Shown here: positions 13,657 through 16,260 of the stretch, piece after piece | How positions within the stretch are numbered: the stretch's first letter is position 1 | Layout: each line of letters opens with the position of its first letter | Source of the DNA: Anaerosoma sp034007245 | GTDB taxonomy: Bacteria; Actinomycetota; Coriobacteriia; Anaerosomatales; Anaerosomataceae | Direction of reading: 5' to 3' | Assembly: GCA_034007245.1 (NCBI GenBank) | Contig: JAVERH010000042.1 | Location: 1 to 16,260 of the forward strand | Length of the DNA stretch: 16,260 bases | Position numbers and translations under genes: made by a program | Notes under the pieces: generated by a model | What the model was told of the DNA's origin: nothing | Seen by the model: only the letters and a program-made list of their open reading frames with translations | Databases searched by the model: none

Positions 13657-15231
13657 ATGAGCACACATATGGACTCTTCGACGCAACCGTCGGACCATGT
13701 CTTCATCTTCGACACCACGCTTCGCGATGGCGAGCAGTCGCCCGGAGCGAGCATGAACACCGCCGAGAAGCTCGAGATCGCCCGCCAGCTCGTCCGGCTC
13801 GGCGTAGACGTCATCGAGGCAGGGTTCCCGATCTCATCTCCCGGCGACTTCGAGAGCGTACGCCGCATCGCCGCTGAGGTGGGGGATGCCGCTACCGTCT
13901 GCGCGCTCTCGCGTGCGATCCCGGCTGACATAGAGCGTGCCGCCGAGGCACTTCAAGGTGCCAGGCGGCCCCGCATCCATACCGGCATCGGCGTATCCGA
14001 GAGCCACTTGCGTGACAAGCTCAAGATCTCGCGTGACCAGGCGCTCGAACGCGGCGTTGCTGCGGTCAAGCTTGCGAAGCGCTTCGTCGAGGACGTCGAG
14101 TTCTATGCCGAGGACGCCGGTCGTGCACAACCCGAGTTCCTCTACCGCATGATCGAGGCGGCCATAGCCGCAGGCGCTACAGTCGTCAATATCCCGGATA
14201 CCACCGGCTACGCGTATCCCGAGGTCTTCGGCGAGCTTATCGGCGGCTTGATGAACAACGTCCGCGGTATCGAGGACGTCGTCGTCTCGGTCCACTGCCA
14301 CAACGACCTCGGTATGGCCACGGCCAACTCGCTTGCGGGCGTGAGGGCCGGCGCGCGACAGGTCGAGTGCACCATCAACGGCCTCGGCGAACGCGCGGGC
14401 AACACCGCCATGGAAGAGGTCGTGATGGGGCTGAAGATGCGCCCCGACGTCTTCGGCGTCACCACCGACATCAACACACGTGAGTTCGTACGGGCGAGCA
14501 GGCTCGTCTCGAGTATCACCGGCATCCTCGTGCAGCCTAACAAGGCGATCGTAGGCGCCAACGCGTTCGCACACTCGAGTGGCATCCACCAGGACGGGGT
14601 ACTCAAGGAGCGTTCCACGTACGAGATCATCGACCCGGCCGATGTCGGTGCGGGCGGATCCTCTATCGTGCTCACCGCGCGGAGCGGCCGCGCCGCACTA
14701 CGCCACCGGCTCGCCGAGCTCGGTTACGCGATGGAAGACGACGACTTCGAGGCCATCCATCGGGCGTTTCTGGAGCTCGCTGACAAGAAGAAGGAAGTCT
14801 ACGACGAGGATCTTGAGGCGCTCGTGGGCGAAGCCGAGCGTATGGTCGGCGAGGTCTACCATCTCGAGCGGGTCCAGGTGAGCTGCGGAGATCCGGGCAT
14901 CCCCACGGCCACGGTCGAGCTTATCGATCGCGAGGGTGACAGCTACATCGATTCGAGCCATGGCAACGGTCCGGTCGACGCCGTCTACAATGCTATCAAC
15001 CGCATCGTCGGCGAACCGAACGATCTCACGGAGTTCAGTGTCCAGTCCATCACCCGGGGTATCGACGCGATCGGCGAGGTGACTATCCGTATCAAGAGCG
15101 AGGACGGTCGCACGTTCACCGGTCGTGGCGCGCATCCGGATATCATCGTATCGAGTACCAAGGCCTATGTGAACGCGCTCAACCGGCTCTTGATGGCGGC
15201 AGAGAGGCCGCCGCTGCGGCCGGAGGCCTAG
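13657..15231 (+). CDS. leuA: 2-isopropylmalate synthase
   Basis: 524 residues, type LeuA1 (about 510-525). It condenses 2-ketoisovalerate with acetyl-CoA, the committed step to leucine. FDTTLRDGEQSPGASM (metal ligand Asp19) opens the TIM barrel. VHCHNDLGMATANS carries His213 and His215 of the metal site, and NGLGERAGNTAMEEVVM and HSSGIHQDGVLK follow as expected. The C-terminal segment from about residue 405 (VSCGDPGIPTATVEL onward) is the LeuA allosteric domain that binds leucine, which separates it from homocitrate synthase and short LeuA-like enzymes. ATG 13657 with CCAGGAG 6 nt upstream is chosen. The frame is open further upstream through the HTH gene, but that stretch is not conserved and includes the leader. 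Confidence 0.96.
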   Translation: MSTHMDSSTQPSDHVFIFDTTLRDGEQSPGASMNTAEKLEIARQLVRLGVDVIEAGFPISSPGDFESVRRIAAEVGDAATVCALSRAIPADIERAAEALQGARRPRIHTGIGVSESHLRDKLKISRDQALERGVAAVKLAKRFVEDVEFYAEDAGRAQPEFLYRMIEAAIAAGATVVNIPDTTGYAYPEVFGELIGGLMNNVRGIEDVVVSVHCHNDLGMATANSLAGVRAGARQVECTINGLGERAGNTAMEEVVMGLKMRPDVFGVTTDINTREFVRASRLVSSITGILVQPNKAIVGANAFAHSSGIHQDGVLKERSTYEIIDPADVGAGGSSIVLTARSGRAALRHRLAELGYAMEDDDFEAIHRAFLELADKKKEVYDEDLEALVGEAERMVGEVYHLERVQVSCGDPGIPTATVELIDREGDSYIDSSHGNGPVDAVYNAINRIVGEPNDLTEFSVQSITRGIDAIGEVTIRIKSEDGRTFTGRGAHPDIIVSSTKAYVNALNRLLMAAERPPLRPEA

Positions 15232-15298
15232 CGACGTGGCCTCACCTCGTCCCATCGCGTAGAATGCACGGACCACACTCGGCACGAAGGAGCACCGT

Positions 15299-16260
15299 AT
15301 GCCCCGACCGATGACCATCACCGAGAAGATCCTTGCAGCTCACGCTGGCCTGGATGATGTCGCGCCGGGTCAGCTCATCGAGTGCGACCTCGATCTCGTG
15401 CTCGCAAACGATGTCACCGCACCCATCGCCATCAAAGAGTTCTCGAAGATCGGTGTCGAGCGGGTGTGGGACTCCGCCAAAGTGGCACTCGTGCCCGATC
15501 ACTACACGCCGAACAAGGACATCAAGTCCGCCGAGCAGGCGAAGATCATGCGTGAGTTCGCTCGTGCACAGGAGATCACGCACTACTACGAAGTGGGCTG
15601 TATGGGTGTGGAGCACGCGCTCCTACCCGAGCAGGGCGTGGTGGGCGCAGGCGACGTGATCATCGGCGCCGACAGCCACACGTGCACCTACGGTGCGCTC
15701 GGGGCGTTCGCGACCGGCGTGGGCTCGACGGACGCCGGCGTAGGCATGGTCACCGGGCGTGCCTGGTTCAAGGTGCCCGAGAGTCTCAAGTTCGACATCA
15801 CGGGAAGCCTCAGGCCCGGCGTCGGTGCCAAGGACGTCATCTTGCACATCATCGGCATGATCGGTGTGGACGGTGCGCTCTACCAGTCGATGGAGTTCAC
15901 CGGCGACACGATCGCCGCGCTCGGGATGTCCGCCCGTATGACGATCTGCAACATGGCGATCGAGGCCGGTGGCAAGAACGGCATCATCGCCGTGGACGAC
16001 GTCACCCGTGAGTACATGAAGGACCGTACCGAGCGTTCGTGGACCGAGTACTACTCGGATCCGGACGCCGTATATGCCGCCATCTACGAGATCGACGCTG
16101 CGGATATCGTGCCGACGGTGGCCTTCCCGCATCTGCCGTCCAACACGCGGCCGGTCACAGAGGCACGTCACGTGACGATCGACCAGGTGGTCATCGGTTC
16201 GTGTACCAACGGCCGGTACGAGGACATGGTCGAGGCAGCTGCGGTGATCAAGGGTCATAC
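15299..16260 (+). CDS. leuC: 3-isopropylmalate dehydratase large subunit, N-terminal part (cut by window end)
   Basis: The frame runs open from ATG 15299 to the window edge (320 codons seen). The product with LeuD isomerises 2- to 3-isopropylmalate. Aconitase-family signatures are TITEKILAAHAG at the start, EVGCMGVEHALLPEQG, GADSHTCTYGALGAFATGVG, and GSCTNGRYEDM with Cys302 as the first [4Fe-4S] ligand. The remaining CxxC pair would lie beyond the edge. The short N-terminus and TITEKIL/SHTCT pattern fit the archaeal/clostridial-type LeuC (about 420 residues, homoaconitase-like) rather than the E. coli form. GAAGGAG (15286-15292) precedes the start. The 67-bp gap after leuA holds a possible TAGAAT -10 box at 15260 but no terminator, so leuA-leuC is likely one operon, with leuD and leuB expected next. 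Confidence 0.94.
   Translation, partial: MPRPMTITEKILAAHAGLDDVAPGQLIECDLDLVLANDVTAPIAIKEFSKIGVERVWDSAKVALVPDHYTPNKDIKSAEQAKIMREFARAQEITHYYEVGCMGVEHALLPEQGVVGAGDVIIGADSHTCTYGALGAFATGVGSTDAGVGMVTGRAWFKVPESLKFDITGSLRPGVGAKDVILHIIGMIGVDGALYQSMEFTGDTIAALGMSARMTICNMAIEAGGKNGIIAVDDVTREYMKDRTERSWTEYYSDPDAVYAAIYEIDAADIVPTVAFPHLPSNTRPVTEARHVTIDQVVIGSCTNGRYEDMVEAAAVIKGH

Noticed and set aside
1..16260. CRISPR arrays, tRNA or rRNA genes, insertion sequences, phage or attachment sites
   Set aside because: I looked for regular short repeats, tRNA-like cloverleaf ends, transposase motifs and terminal repeats and found none. The window appears to be ordinary chromosomal DNA.

Overview
The window is GC-rich, tightly packed bacterial DNA, and every supported gene is on the + strand. 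The gene content and the very large multihaem cytochrome suggest an anaerobic, metal- or mineral-respiring actinobacterium of the Coriobacteriia/OPB41 (Anaerosomatales) kind. That placement is inference from style and content, because no rRNA or other marker gene is present.

Layout. (1) 1-279: the 3' end of an isocitrate/isopropylmalate-dehydrogenase-family gene. (2) 303-1445: a membrane-anchored TolB/WD40-like beta-propeller protein. (3) 1446-1745: an intergenic region with a CRP/FNR-type palindrome, a near-consensus sigma70 promoter and a roughly 220-nt leader rich in inverted repeats. (4) 1746-4520: a secreted c-type cytochrome with 34 haem-binding motifs (30 CX2CH and 4 CX4CH). (5) 4521-4951: a 431-bp leader holding an inverted repeat, a probable promoter and a T-box riboswitch with a leucine (CUC) specifier. 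(6) 4952-12741: a six-gene run, ilvD-ilvB-ilvN-ilvC-class V aminotransferase-serA, closed by a strong intrinsic terminator at 12789-12825. (7) 13097-13471: a small XRE-type HTH regulator with repeats upstream. (8) 13529-15231: a probable leaderless leucine-rich leader peptide, then leuA. (9) 15299 to the window edge: leuC, cut off.

How it works together. IlvB/IlvN, IlvC and IlvD make 2-ketoisovalerate and 2-keto-3-methylvalerate. LeuA and LeuC then carry ketoisovalerate towards leucine. The aminotransferase and SerA are likely to supply serine. Two different RNA devices appear to sense leucine within 9 kb. The ilv run has a tRNA-Leu T-box. leuA has a short ORF whose tandem Leu codons (CTC CTG) are perfectly complementary to the leuA Shine-Dalgarno, which suggests translational attenuation by ribosome stalling.

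The items most worth a second look are the leuA leader with its codon/anti-SD overlap, the 34-haem cytochrome with its structured leader, and the T-box whose tRNA-acceptor-binding bulge departs from the canonical UGGN and which has no U-tract terminator.
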